From NCBI GenBank assembly GCA_033239525.1, contig BSYO01000004.1, positions 16,654,037 through 16,718,036 of the forward strand: a stretch of DNA of 64,000 nucleotides, in the 5' to 3' direction. The translations under genes were made by a program, and so were the position numbers. The notes below the pieces were generated by a model. The model was not told where the DNA came from. It made no database searches and saw only the letters and a list, made by a program, of their open reading frames with translations. Source of the DNA: Nepenthes gracilis. Its lineage: Eukaryota > Streptophyta > Magnoliopsida > Caryophyllales > Nepenthaceae. Below, piece after piece: positions 48,436 through 59,769 of this stretch (position 1 is its first letter; each line of letters begins with the position of its first letter).

Positions 48436-48466
48436 CCTGCCGCTCGAGCGGCCAGCGAGCGGCAGG
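48436..48466. promoter_or_regulatory. GC-rich palindrome next to the TATA box of LTR T
   Basis: CCTGCCGCTCG and CGAGCGGCAGG, an 11-bp perfect inverted repeat with spacer agcggccag, six bases from the TATA element on the upstream side. The right LTR has one mismatch (at about 55309-55339). Confidence 0.75.
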
Positions 48467-48666
48467 GATTAGGAATGGATCTGGTTTTTTTGCCCGATAG
48501 GTGGGCTCGGGCGCCCAACGAGCGCCACTCAGCGCTTGCTGAACTCTGGCATTTTTCCAACTTTTTACTTTTAACTACAACTTTTTCACTACATACTTAG
48601 CCTCTTACTGATTTTAATCATCTTAATCACATCTAGTTATTACATTTTCGGTTTCGGGTCCTCATA

Positions 48667-48680
48667 CTGTCCCCCACTTA
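48667..48680 (-). other. Polypurine tract of element T
   Basis: Minus strand TAAGTGGGGGACAG directly before the 3' LTR. Related tracts precede the 3' LTR borders at 35595 (B) and 60353 (A2). Confidence 0.8.
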
Positions 48681-48718
48681 AAGAAATTTTGTCCTCGAAA
48701 TTGAGTAAAGTACATACC

Positions 48719-49794
48719 TCAAGGGAACAAGTGAGGATACTTGTCTCGGATCTCCTCTTCGCGCTCCCAAGTGGCCTCCTCCGGTGAATGATTCCTCCAA
48801 AGCACTTTCACCAGGGGGATGGACTTCGTTCGCAACCTTTGATCATTTCGGTCTAAAATTTACAGTGGCTCCTCAATGTAGAACAAGTCCTTGTCAATGG
48901 ACAAAGTCCCGTAGTCAATAACATGCGCTGGATCGTGGATGTACTTCCGAAGATCAATACATGAAATACATCGTGTACGCCTGCAAGAGTCGGTGGTAAC
49001 GCCAACCTGTAGGCTACCTCCCCGACCCTTTCCAGAATCTCAAAATGGCCAATGAACCGGGGTTTCAACTTTCCCTTTACTCCAAACCGGAATGTGCCCT
49101 TTGACGGTGAGACCTTTAGAAACACAAGATCTCCTATCTCAAAACTCAGCTCTATCCTCCGCTTGTCCGCATAACTTTTCTGTCGGCTCTGAGCAACCTT
49201 CAAATTATCATGAATCACCTTAATCTTCTCTGCTGTTTTTTTCACAATCTCAGGGCCCAAAATTCTTTTGTCTCCAGTTTCCTCCCAATGAATAGGTGAC
49301 CTACACTTTCTCCCATGCAACGCCTTGAACGATGCCATGCCGATACTAGCTTGGTAGCTGTTATTATAAGCGAATTCAGCTAGTGCCAGATGAGTATCCC
49401 AAGTTCCTTCCATCTCCAAAACAGAAGCCCTCAACATGTCCTCGAGAATCTGAATGGTACGTTTAGATTGGCCATCGGTCTGGGGGTGATACGCGGTACT
49501 GAACTTCAATTCTGTCCCCAACTCCTTATGCAAGCTCTCCCAGAACCTCGAGACAAAGCGTGGATCTCTATCAGACACAATGGAGGCAGGAACTCCATGA
49601 AGCCTCACGATCTCATTCACGTACAACTGGGCCAATCTATCACGCGAATAGGTCATCCTGATCACCAAAAAGTGGGCTGATTTCGTCAGCCGATCAACTA
49701 TAACCCACACGGCGTCATGATTCCTAGGAGTCCTCGGCAAACCTGATACAAAATCCATAGCAATGTCCTCCCATTTCCAGCTCGGGATGGGCAT
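48719..49794 (-). pseudogene. Integrase core, GPY/F module and chromodomain of T
   Basis: The frame 49794-48853 gives 313 codons. Integrase Asp14 ('IAMDFVSGLP') and Asp75 ('IVSDRDPRF') are present. The third acidic residue, 36 further on, is Lys111 (codon 49462-49464, in 'DGQSKRTIQ') where the family has Glu, so strand transfer is impossible. Residues about 240-266 ('GKLKPRFIGHFEILERVG') are the GPY/F module. A frameshift follows at about residue 280. In the next frame the chromodomain reads 'KVLWRNHSPEEATWEREEEI' and ends at TGA 48719-48721, after an internal TAA at 48860-48862. The C-terminal chromodomain of this type places T in the Tekay/Del group of chromoviruses, which normally guides insertion toward heterochromatin. 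Confidence 0.9.
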
Positions 49795-50210
49795 TGGCTA
49801 TAACAGTCTAGAAGGCTTCTTCCTCTCGGCCTTCAGTTGCTGACACACTAGGCATTTATCCACATGGGCCATGATATCCCTCTTCATGTTTCTCCACCAG
49901 AAAGTCTTTTTCAGATCCTGATATATTTTATTCGTTCCCGGGTAGATTGTATACCGAGACCGGTGGCCTCCTTCAAGATTTTCTCCTTCAATCCTTTATC
50001 ATCCGGTACACATAATCGATCTCTAAATCTCAACACACTATCAGCCCAGATGTTAAAATCAGCCCGAGACTCCTTACTCAAATCATTAACAATATCCATG
50101 AGGAACAAATCATTCACCTGTTTCTCCTTGACTTTACTAACTGCCTCTGGTTGAATATGGAAATATGACAGGAGCATCCTATCACCTTTGGCATAGCGTT
50201 GGATATCGCA
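49795..50210 (-). pseudogene. RNase H-integrase linker and integrase zinc finger of T, broken
   Basis: Frame 50177-49911 holds the linker ('DIVNDLSKESRADFNIW', 'FRDRLCVPDD'). The HHCC zinc finger that should follow is present only as shifted fragments between 49911 and 49800, with several stops. Confidence 0.75.
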
Positions 50211-50662
50211 CTACTTCAAATAATCTAACATCTCCATCTGTTTGACCTGTAGGTGCGCCACATAGCCCGATCGGCGACTCAGGGCATCTGCTACCACGTT
50301 GGCCTTTCCTGGCTTGTTCTGTATTTCACAATCATAATCCTTCAGCAAATCGAGCCATCTCCTTTGCCTCATGTTGAGTTCCTTTTGTGAGAATAAGTAC
50401 TTCAAACTCTTATGATCGGAATACACAAGGAACTTCTTGCCATATAGATAATGTCTCCAAATTTTCAATGCAAACACCAAGCAGCAAGTTCAAGATCATG
50501 GGTAGGATAGCTTTTCTCGTGCAATTTTAATTGTCTAGATCCATATGCCACGACTTTACCGTACTGTATTAACACACATCCTAGACCCGCCTTAGAAGCG
50601 TCGCAGTACACCTCAAAGCCTCCAGAACCCTCTGGAATAATCAGCACCGGAGCGGTGATCAA
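50211..50662 (-). pseudogene. RNase H of T
   Basis: Frame 50662-50465 starts '[20 protein letters not shown]' with the first catalytic Asp in '[12 protein letters not shown]'. After a 1-2 base deletion near 50475 it continues as '[20 protein letters not shown]' and 'DHKSLKYL', and ends at 'ADALSRR', keeping the later Asp residues. Order and length are those of chromovirus RNase H. Confidence 0.88.
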
Positions 50663-51331
50663 ACTTAGCCTCTTTCTTCAGCAATCGAGTCAGAGGCATA
50701 GCAATCTGAGAGAAATTCTCTACAAAGCGCTTGTAATATCCCGCCATACCCAGAAAGCTCCTAACCTCAGTCACAGAAGTTGGTCTGCTCCAACTTATAA
50801 TAGCCTCTATTTTCTTGGGATCTACAAAAATGCCACCATCAGAAATTACATATCCCAAGAACATCACCCTTTCGAGCTAGAACTCACACTTACTCAGCTT
50901 GGCATACAGTCTCTCATCGCGGAGCACCTGAAGTACCTTAAATGAATTTCGTGCTCCTCATGATCCTTTGAGTAAATCAAGATGTCATCAATAAATACCA
51001 CCATAAATTTGTCCAAGTACGGCCTAAAAACCCTATTCATCAAGTCCATAAAAGTAGTTGGAGCATTTGTAAGGACAAAGGGCATGACAAGAAACTTATA
51101 ATGGCCATAACGTGTCTGAAAAATTGTTTTAGCTACATCCTCCAGCTTGATCCTTAGTTGGTAATAACCGGACCTCAAATCAATCTTTGAAAACACTCGC
51201 GACCCTTGCAACTGATCAAATAAATCATCAATGCGTGGTAGAGGGTATTTGTTTTTAATCATGACCTTATTCAATTCACGATAGTCAACACACAAGCGCA
51301 AAGACCCGTCTTTCTTCCTTACAAACAACAC
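50613..51331 (-). pseudogene. Reverse transcriptase of T
   Basis: Frame 51331-50894: '[13 protein letters not shown]', catalytic Asp51 in '[13 protein letters not shown]', and Asp115-Asp116 in '[11 protein letters not shown]', so the active-site triad is intact. 'MPFVLTNAP' has Val for the usual Gly. A one-base deletion near 50945 shifts the thumb into another frame (50867-50613, '[20 protein letters not shown]', '[16 protein letters not shown]'). A TAG at 50877-50879 stands where the family has Trp. About 50 bases are missing before RNase H. Confidence 0.9.
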
Positions 51332-51441
51332 CGGTGCACCCTAGGGAGATACAATCTGTCTGATAAAATCCTTATCTACCAGCTCCTATAATTGCAACTT
51401 CAATTGCTTCAATTCAGTCGGAGCCATACGATAGGGGGATT

Positions 51442-53085
51442 TCAAACCGGACTAACACCAGGAACAATAACAATCTCAAATTCAATTTCTCGGTGTGGAG
51501 GCAATTCAGGTAACTTCTCTGGAAATACATCCTCAAAGTCACAAACAACAAGGATATCCTTAGCCGGCACACTATGGCTCCCAGTAGTACAGGCATATGC
51601 CAAATAAGCTCTACATACACTACTCATCAAATGCTTGGCATGTAGAGGAGAGATCAACATAGGTACCCCCTTTTTCTTAATGCCCTGAAAGTAAAAGGGC
51701 TCCATCCCAAGAATGTTAAAATAAACCTGCTTCAGAAAATAGTCGATATTGGCATGGTACTTGGCCAGCCAATCCATCCCAAGAATCACATCAAAATCAC
51801 CCATGTCCAACAACACTAAATCCACAACCAGATGGTTCCCACTCACCTCAACCATACATTCCAGATACATCACATCAGTAACCACAGATGATCCGGTGGG
51901 AGTACATATAGATAATCCACAATCCAAAACACATGGGGCAGATACGATACAACATGCAAATCGCGGGAAAATAAAGAAATGGGTAGACCCCGAGTCAAAT
52001 AATATGGATGCAGAAACTCCACAAACAGAAAGGGTACCTTCCACTACGTTCCTAGATGCCTCTGGATATTGAATAGTCACTGCGAAGGCCTTTGTCGAGA
52101 CAGTAGGCTTCTTTCTATCTAGCCTCAAAAGTGATGGACAGTTTCTGTACAGATGGCCCTTCTTTCCACAACTAAAACACACTCCCGTCAATTTATGGCA
52201 TTCTTGTCCTAGATGTCTTCTCCCATAGAAGGTACAATCATTCGCCGACACTTTAGTACCAGTTACTGACTGAGCCGGTACAATACTTTTTCCCTTGTCA
52301 GCCGACCTGGTCTTCTTGAACGGTCCAGAAGACCCCACAGCTGATCCTGTACTTACTCCCGCTCGGCTGGTGGTTCTCTTTGCATAGAACCTTTCTGTTT
52401 CCGTCTCCTTCTCATAGATTGCCGCTCTGTCCAAGATCTCGGCGTAAGTCTGGAACTTCAAAACAAACAACAACTTTCTAATATCATCTCGTAGCCCTTG
52501 GAGGAACTTTTTAGCTTTCCTTTGTTCGTCCTCTACATAAAAGGGTGCAAAACGGGACAACTCCGTGAACTTGGCATCATATTCTTTGACGGTCATGCTC
52601 CCTTGTCTCAGCCTCATGAACTCTTGCTCTTTCTGATTTCGAAAACTTGACGGAAAATACTTTTCCAGAAATGCCTCCTCAAACATCTCCTAGGTGATAG
52701 CTTCAGTAAGTACTCCCATCGCCCTTTTTTGCATATCCCACCAACTATCTGCTTCACCTTCCAGTTTGTATGCCGCAAAAGTGACCCTTTCCCGGTCGGT
52801 ACAGCCAAGCACATCAAATATCTTCTTCATTCTTTTCATCCATACGTCTGCCTCAGCCGGATCAGGCTTTCCTAGGAAGCCCGGTGCTTGTTCAGTTATG
52901 AACCTATCATAAGTTATAGGTCCAGGAGGTGCCGGAGCTGGCTCGGGTGTCGGAGCCATGTGCTTCTGCTCGACATGCTCTACTACATTAGTCATCCTCT
53001 CCAGTAAATTGATGTAGGCCGCCTCTCTATCATAAGGTGTGTTAACGCCACCGTGACCATTTCTCCCACCTCTTCTACTTGCCAT
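51442..53085 (-). pseudogene. gag and protease of T
   Basis: The likely start is Met at 53085 ('MASRRGGRNG'), not the upstream Met at 53175. The retrotransposon gag domain spans 'FITEQAPGFLGKPDPAEADV' to 'ADSWWDM', continues past a TAG at 52690-52692 (Trp in the family), and goes on as 'MFEEAFLEKYFPSSFRNQKE'. In the second part, C170-x2-C173-x4-H178-x4-C183 ('CFSCGKKGHLYRNC') is a zinc knuckle. A preceding knuckle (C151, H158, C163) has Tyr154 for Cys. Protease motif 'ILFDSGSTHFF' has Asp231. A frameshift at about 51442 and two more TAGs (51386-51388, 51341-51343) separate it from RT. Confidence 0.9.
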
Positions 53086-53304
53086 CCTATAATCAAGGCA
53101 AACACGTGTATATAAGGACAAGGATCCAATGAATAAGAAAGAAGTATTCAATAATTTTGAGGAATTTCTAACCAAGTCTAAGAACCAATCTCTTAAGGGT
53201 CCTAACTGTCTTAGCTTCCCTACTTATTCCTACAGAAATTCTATTCAGAGATTCAAACCTATGCTTCCGCCTTTCGATCAATCAATTCCTAAGGCATATC
53301 AATT

Positions 53305-53315
53305 CTCTGATACCA
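53305..53315 (-). other. Primer binding site of T (initiator tRNA-Met)
   Basis: Minus strand TGGTATCAGAG, complementary to the 3' end of plant initiator tRNA-Met, two bases from the 5' LTR border at 53318. Confidence 0.9.
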
Positions 53316-53317
53316 AT

Positions 53318-55540
53318 TGTGACGGAACGGATTTCTTTTTTGTCCTCAAAAGCTTCTATCAAAACAGCAATACCATTAATGGTCTAAAACATAAGGCAAG
53401 ACTCATGCAGAAATTTTGACAGAGTCTCCTTTGTAATAGGATAAAAAATCTAAAAGTACAACCCTGTATAATCATCCATAACAAGCACACAACTATCCAT
53501 CATTCACAATTCCTACAACAAATATTCACAGGATCACATGTGCCATTCATGGCACAAATCCATAAAAAATATTTACTACTCTAACAGTTTAATAACGAGA
53601 TGCCATCTAGGACCTACACAGTAAATCCAGAGTATATAACGGAAGTAAACTAAGAACCTATAGAAGCATAGCATTTTCTCTTCTACTATCATACACATCA
53701 TGAGCTTTCTATACAAAAATCGACATGTTCTAAGACATCAATAATCATAAGATCAGTATACAAAAATCATATGCAGCTAGGCCCTTACGTCGACAGGCTC
53801 CTCCAAAATAGCTCCAATGTGCTATGGTCCTCAAAAGTCTTCAAGTTTTTCTCTCTCGATTACTCTTTTTGTCGATAAAAGCTCTACCTGTCTCATCTGG
53901 AGGGGAGAAAAATACTAAAACAAAGAGCCGAGGCCCAGCAAGGTACATGCATATGAACTGTAAAACGGTTATGCCAAAATGATCATATAACCATGCAGGA
54001 CCAGAATGTTTAATCGAACATCATCTAAAAAAAATAGTCTAGACATACAATAACGATATTAAATCTCATGCTTCATAAATCATTACACTATAGACTGTAA
54101 AATAATAACTATAAACTTTACTGATGTATGGTAAACTGAAAACAATACTCTATACTGTTCACTGTCATATTTTCACTGTATACGATTCATTATCATCTTT
54201 TCATGAGATGATACTCTATCATCTTTTCACTATACAATACATTTTCATCTTTTATTGTGACATATCTTAGCAATCTCAGACCCTGCCAGTAAACCCTACT
54301 AGTAGAAGGGGCGAATGATCGAGGATAGATTGTGTTCAGTCCACACAATCCAAGGCCTATCATGTCATATATATCCCATTCCGAGGGATATTTGTACTGT
54401 GTGCTTCCCGAAGGTCGGCCTATGTCCCTCCTAGCTTAACGCCCTTGAGGACAGGGCGGACCATGAATCGCTCTATGGACAGAGCTATCCTCGATTGCCA
54501 CTATAAGTTCTAAGGCCTCACCCAAGAACTTACCTGGACTGTAGTCAGTCTCAGGTCCCAAAATAATTGTAACGGAAATCATCTCTTTATCGAAAATCCC
54601 ATTTTTGAAATCAAACTTTCACAACACAATTTCAGCACTTCTTTAAATTTACATGGAAATTTTGTCGGTATAAGTTTGTACATATTTTCAAAAATAAACT
54701 ATACGGGAAGCTTCATTTTGATGTCAATTAACTTTCATATAACAGAAGCTACGGTTAAAACTCATCAAAACCTCTTCATTTTCGTACAAAGGGCTTCGCC
54801 AAAACCGTCGGACTCAAATCGGTCTCTTACATGTATATTTTTCATGAAACTAATGTCATAGATGCCATGCATAAACATTAAATCATGCAATTTACTCAAT
54901 CTTCACAACATTTTCGAGCTAGGGTTTCGTCACATGCTTTCTGAGACAAATCGAATACTATTTTCATGCTTATTTACGAAATCGAAGCTAAATCTTGCAA
55001 TAAACATGGATAAACATAAAATCTAACCGATTAATTGAAGGAAACATGCTTCATGTACTTTAAACATGCATCAATATCATTTTTGTCCACTTCAAAGCAA
55101 GATAAACGATAAAAATGAAAAATAACATCCGAGGTACACTTGCCTTGACGCGTGCTTTAACTTTTATAACTGGCTCACGGATGGATTCGGGTTCCCGGGC
55201 CTCGTTCTCCCTTCTTCTCTATCTAAAATCGGCGCTCCCTCTCTCTCTAAAACCCTAAACCTGTGCGAAAAATGAGAGGAGAGAAGCAGATCGCGTTTTT
55301 ATACTGTGCTTGCCGCTCGAGCGGCCAGCGAGCGGCAGGGATTCGGAATGGATCTGGTTTTTCCGCCAGATAGGTGGGCTCGAGCACCCAGTGAGCGCCA
55401 CTCAGCTGCTTGCTGAACTCGGATATTTTTTCAACTTTTTACTTTTAACTACCACTTTTTCATTACATACTTATCCTCTTACTGATTTTAATCACCTTAA
55501 TCACATCTAGTTATTACGTTTTCGATTTTGGGTCCTCACA
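53318..55540 (-). mobile_element. 5' LTR of chromovirus T
   Basis: 2223 bp, TGTGACGG to CCTCACA, followed by the target duplication aaagg at 55541-55545 (also 46432-46436). With the left LTR it defines a full-length element of 9104 bp, 46437-55540. Carries a second copy of each leader motif. Confidence 0.95.
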
Positions 55541-55545
55541 AAAGG

Positions 55546-56601
55546 GATCATGCAAAGGCTATAACCATCCAGACACCTAATAAAATGGGCTGTTAAATTG
55601 GGAGTGTTCAACAAATTTAGAGCATGATCATCCTTAAGGGGCCAAGCTCTCACGAATTTTATAGTCAAAACGATAACCTGGATTCCTAAAAATCTAGAAG
55701 AATATGAACATGGACCAACTGATGAAGAGATCTTAACATAGACTTTGTACGTCAATGCAACCTTTCAACCAGGAAGTTGAGCCAGCATAATTTTGATAAC
55801 GCCCGACAAATTTGAAATAAAATACTTAAAGATGTTTGAGTTTTAAGCTACCAACAATGCAGCTGAATTTGAGGCCGTACTTGCTCGGTTTAGGTTGGAA
55901 AGAAAATGTTTGCTAAAAACCTGAACATCCATAGTGACTCCAAACTAGTAGTGAACCAAGTACTCATGGATTTCAAATTGTTGAATTTGAGTAATAGAAA
56001 AGCATCTCATCAAGTTTAGAAATCTCCTATCACTCTTTAATAAAGTGGAGATTCGCTACATTTTGAAGGACGACAACTAGAATGCCGACCAATTGGCCAA
56101 GACAATAGCATTTGAAAACCTTGAGTAATATGCTAGGAAAACGAGGGAAATACTCATGAGCTCAAACATAGACAAACCAAATGAGATGTTTCTAGTATTA
56201 AATGAAACTACTTAGATGACACCATATTGAAGATACCTTAAGGACGGCTTGCTACTAGAGAATCTGATCGAAACTAAACTCATCAAAAAGGCAACCGGGT
56301 GGTACACTCTCATAGGCCATACAAGAAAGGCTATTTCATTCCATATGTGTGATGCTTGACACCCACTGAAGCCAATTATACTCCAAGCAAAGTATATCTC
56401 GACATCGATGGGGCACATATAGGTGAAAATAACTTGGCATTCAAGGTCATGAGATAAGGCTATTTCTAAATGACCATGAAAAAGGATACTATAGATTCTA
56501 TAAAAAGATGTGAGAACTGCCGAATTCATGGTAATATCAGTCATCAACCTTACACCGAACTTCAAGCCTTGTAATCCCCTTGGCCATTCACACATTGGGA
56601 G
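55546..56601 (+). pseudogene. Tat element pol: RNase H and integrase N-terminus
   Basis: Continuation of Tat pol right of element T. 'IQTPNKMG' opens it, followed by 'NNAAEFEAVLARFRL' (55852) and 'IHSDSKLVVNQV' (55928), the RNase H blocks. 'YLKDGLLLENLIE' (56231) and 'WYTLIGHT' belong to the RNase H-integrase linker. 'RCENCRIHGNISHQPYTELQ' (56508-56570) is the CC half of the integrase zinc finger. 'PWPFTHW' (56577-56597) leads into the core but is cut at 56601 by an LTR fragment. Stops and shifts are frequent. Confidence 0.82.
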
Positions 56602-56985
56602 TGTAAGGTACCGATTTCTAAATATAGTAATTATGAGTAATTAAGTTAATATAATCAAAATTAGGCTTAATGTACGCAGAAAATTAAGTTTCAAAAGCAA
56701 AATAGGAAGAAGAGGGAAGATCACCCGAAGGATGCCCGAGGAGGCACAGGGGTGTGAATTCTAGTAGGGGTGCACCCCACGCTCGCTCCTAGGGCAGCAT
56801 GCCAATATAGGCACGCCCGAAGCACTCCTAATGAGTGCCTGAGGCACAATTTTCAGAATGTCATGCTCGAAGCTCACCCAATGAGCTCTCGAGGTGCCAG
56901 TTTGGGTACTTTTTTGTGCCATTTTTGATAGAAAAGAGAGAGAGGAGAGAGAGAAAATCCAACTTAACCTTAAGTCGGAACAGAT
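56602..56985 (+). mobile_element. Truncated LTR fragment G
   Basis: Starts TGTAAGGTACCGATT inside Tat integrase. It resembles the first 200 bases of LTR E (TGTGAGGTTCCGGATT), including a GC-rich block with 'gctctcgaggtgcc'. It ends where leader sequence of a minus-strand family A element begins, so the rest of the LTR is missing. The 56985 border is approximate. Confidence 0.5.
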
Positions 56986-56989
56986 GGCT

Positions 56990-57077
56990 AATCATCCTTT
57001 GATTCAACTTAACCTATCCTAAGCTTCCGCTTTTCGGTGAATCAATTCCTAAGGCATCTCAACTCTCTAATACCAAT
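56990..57077 (-). other. Leader remnant and primer binding site left of LTR A2
   Basis: 'gcttccgcttttcggtgaatc' and 'aattcctaaggcatctc' match the leader of element T at 53260-53300. 'ctctaatacca' (57065-57075) is the initiator-tRNA-Met primer site with one G-to-A change. It shows that the left side of LTR A2 is its internal, primer-site side. Confidence 0.75.
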
Positions 57078-57412
57078 TGTGACTGAACGGATTTTTTTAT
57101 TCCGTCATTCATAACACAATTGAAAATCCAAACTAAACCAATTAGGTGCAACACAGGATCACAGATGCCATCTAGGACCCATATACTTTTAACCATAATA
57201 AGTATAGCGGAAGTTATTCTAACACTTGCGGAAGCATTCATATTCACTCCAAAATATTCATTTCCGAGTACATAGCAAAAAATGTTTAACCATAGAAGTC
57301 CATCAAGTCTTTACAATAATATTTCTCCAAAATAAGCTTCCGAGGTCTTTAATAGTCATTCAGACAAGCTCTAATCACTTCAACTAGTCAGGTACAAGCT
57401 CTAAAGCTTCAT

Positions 57413-57446
57413 CTGTAGGGGGAAAAACATAAAACAGTGAGCCGAG
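57413..57446 (-). promoter_or_regulatory. 3' splice site-like motif in LTR A2
   Basis: Minus strand: GGCTCACTG, T/C-rich stretch ending TTTTTCCCCCTACAG, then ATGAAGC. It lies about 335 bases before the primer site. Confidence 0.45.
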
Positions 57447-57802
57447 GCCCAGCAAGGTACATGCATGTGAGTAGTAAAACGATGATGCAGAATGGTCATG
57501 TAACTATGCATAAATAGAACGGTTAATTAGAATGTAGTCCAAGAAATAGAGAAAACATACACTGACAGTACTATACTTCAGAATCGATAATCGGTACAGT
57601 AAATGGTAAACAGTAACATAACATATCGGTAATCGGTATATCATATCGGTAAATAGGATTTCATATTTGATAATCGGTACTTCATGTTTGGAAATCGGTA
57701 CGGTAACGTAACATATCAGTAAAACAGTAAACGGTACTTCATATCATATCGGCATGCACTCAGCCGCATACCCTACAAGCTGAGGGGGCGAATAATCGAG
57801 GA

Positions 57803-57829
57803 TAGATTGTGTTCACTCCACACAATCTA
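57803..57829 (-). ncRNA. Leader hairpin, LTR A2 copy
   Basis: Perfect 10-bp stem TAGATTGTGT / ACACAATCTA, loop tcactcc, followed by AGGCC. It sits 390 bases upstream (sense) of the splice-acceptor-like AG. Confidence 0.6.
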
Positions 57830-57837
57830 AGGCCGGT

Positions 57838-57963
57838 AACTGTTATATGGGTATCCCATCTGGCGGGATCGGTACGGTATGCCACCCGAAAGTAGGCTGG
57901 TAACTGTTATATGGGTATCCCATTTGGTGGGATCGGTACGGTATGCCACCCGAAGGTAGGCCG
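57838..57963. repeat. 63-bp tandem duplication in LTR A2
   Basis: 'taactgttatatgggtatcc' begins at 57838 and 57901. The two units differ by a handful of bases. A1 has no second unit. Confidence 0.9.
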
Positions 57964-58274
57964 ATAACGGTAGTTCCCTCTATCCATAACGCCCCGAGGG
58001 CAGGGCGGACCACAAATAACTCCATGGACAGAGTTATCCTCGATTACCACCAAAAAGTCCTAAGGCATGCCGGAGAACCTATCCGGACTGTAGTCAGTCC
58101 CGGGTCTTAAAATAACTGTAACAGAAACCATTTCTTTATCGAAAATCCCTTTTTGAAATCAGACTTTCATAATATATCTTCAGCTATCTTTAAATATACA
58201 TGAAAATTTCCTCGGTACAAGTCGGTACATATTTTCGGAAATAATTTATACTTGGGGTCGGTTTAGATTTTTAT

Positions 58275-59270
58275 CAAGGAAGGGCCGGAGCTTTTTTCTC
58301 GTTAGGGGAGCCGGTTTCATTTTCAGCCGAAGTTCTTCTTTTTCAAAATGCAAGAGTGCTCAAAAGCCGGAGTGTTCAAAAGTCGGAGTGCACAGAAGCC
58401 GGAGTGCTTTTTCTCAAAAGGACGGCGTGCTCAAAAAGCCGGAGTGTTTTTCACTCAAAGGACGGAGTGCTATTTACTAACAGGACGGCATGCTTTTTAC
58501 TTAAAGGACGGAGTACTTTTAAAAGCCAAAGTTTCATAAATCCGGAGTGCCTTTTACTGAAAGTCGGAGTACTTTTAAAAGTCGAAGTTCATTTTTCTCA
58601 AGGGACGGAGTTCATTAAAAGTCGGAGTTCATTTCACATTAAGGCTGGAGTTCATTTTTCACACAAAGCCGGAGTTCTTTTTGACATAGGACGGAGTTCT
58701 TTTTAACAAAAGCCGGAGTTCATTTCACATTAAGGCCGGAGCTCATTTTCATATTAAGGGAGCCGGTTTCATTTTAAGTACCAAGCTGGAGTTCAAATAC
58801 AAAGTCGGAGTTCATTTTCAATACAAAGCCGGAGCTCATTTTCATATTAATAGAGCTGGTTTCATTTTAAGTACCAAGCTGGAGTTCAAATACAAAGCCG
58901 GAGTTCATTTTCAATACAAAGCTGGAACTCATTTTCATTTTAAGGCTGGAGTTCATTTTAAAGCCAGAGTTCTTTTTCCAACAAAAGGACGGAGTTCTTT
59001 TTGACAAAGGTGGAGTTCAAAAGCCGGAGTTCATTTCCCTTTAAAGCCAGAGGTCATTAAAGCCGGAGTCGTTTCTCTCAAAGGACGGAGTTCATATAGA
59101 AGGCCGTGTTCAATTTCAAGCGAATGTTGTTTTCATGCCAAATGCCGGTTCATATTACATGCCAAATGCCGGTTTCGTTTCATATGTCGAATGCCGGTTT
59201 CATATTACATGCCAAATGCTAGTTTCGTTTTATATGCAAAATGCCGGTTTCGTTTCACATGTCAAATGCC
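58275..59270. repeat. 22-bp monomer array with 93-bp higher-order unit in LTR A2
   Basis: Same monomer as in A1 ('gccggagttcattttc'). Here the higher-order unit is 93 bp, seen twice from 58741 and 58834 ('gctcattttcatatta' start). The 45-bp unit of A1 is absent. From 59140 a related 'atgccggtttcgtttcatat' series follows. Confidence 0.85.
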
Positions 59271-59769
59271 GGTTGTAACCTTTGGTTCGGATTTCATGTA
59301 AGTTCAGAAAGTAGGAAAACAAAGGCCATGAACTTGAATGCATTCAAACGAAAACTAAAAACGTGTTAACGTCCGAATACTTGCAGCAAAACAGAGTGCA
59401 GTATATTTGCAAATGAACTAAAAACCGAACTTAAAAACAGCGTCCGAAGTAACTTGCCTGAGAGTTGCCCAGTATCACCGTTTTGAAGTTTCTCCTTCAC
59501 TCCCTCCTTTCTGCTTGTATTGGCTGACTTCGTCAGCCAACCGACGCTGGGTTTTTATAGAGGAGGGGTTGGGTGAGGTAAGTGGGGTAAGTCACCCACT
59601 TCGGTACCTCTTTTCAGAGGGTAGGTGGGAGCAAGTGGGTTAGGCTACTTACTATGGTACTTTTTCTCAGAGTATAATGCTGTAATTTTTACCTACCCCA
59701 TTTGGTCACCGCCTAGTTGAATTCTAACTAAATCCTAAAGTTTACTTTTGTCTTTAGTTACCATTAGTT

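Larger units (their letters stand above)
46437..48666 (-). mobile_element. 3' LTR of chromovirus T
   Basis: 2230 bp, from TGTGACGG to CCTCATA (partner LTR CCTCACA, so one C-to-T change). It matches 53318-55540 throughout. In the first 140 comparable bases I count 13 differences, mostly transitions, so the element is not recent. It is flanked by the aaagg duplication on the left and the polypurine tract on the right. TATA box, GC palindrome, leader hairpin and splice-acceptor-like motif are listed separately. Confidence 0.95.

Noticed and set aside
49390..49680. Plus-strand frames over T (for example 96 codons here and 107 at 51749)
   Set aside because: Antisense shadows of the minus-strand pol and gag frames.
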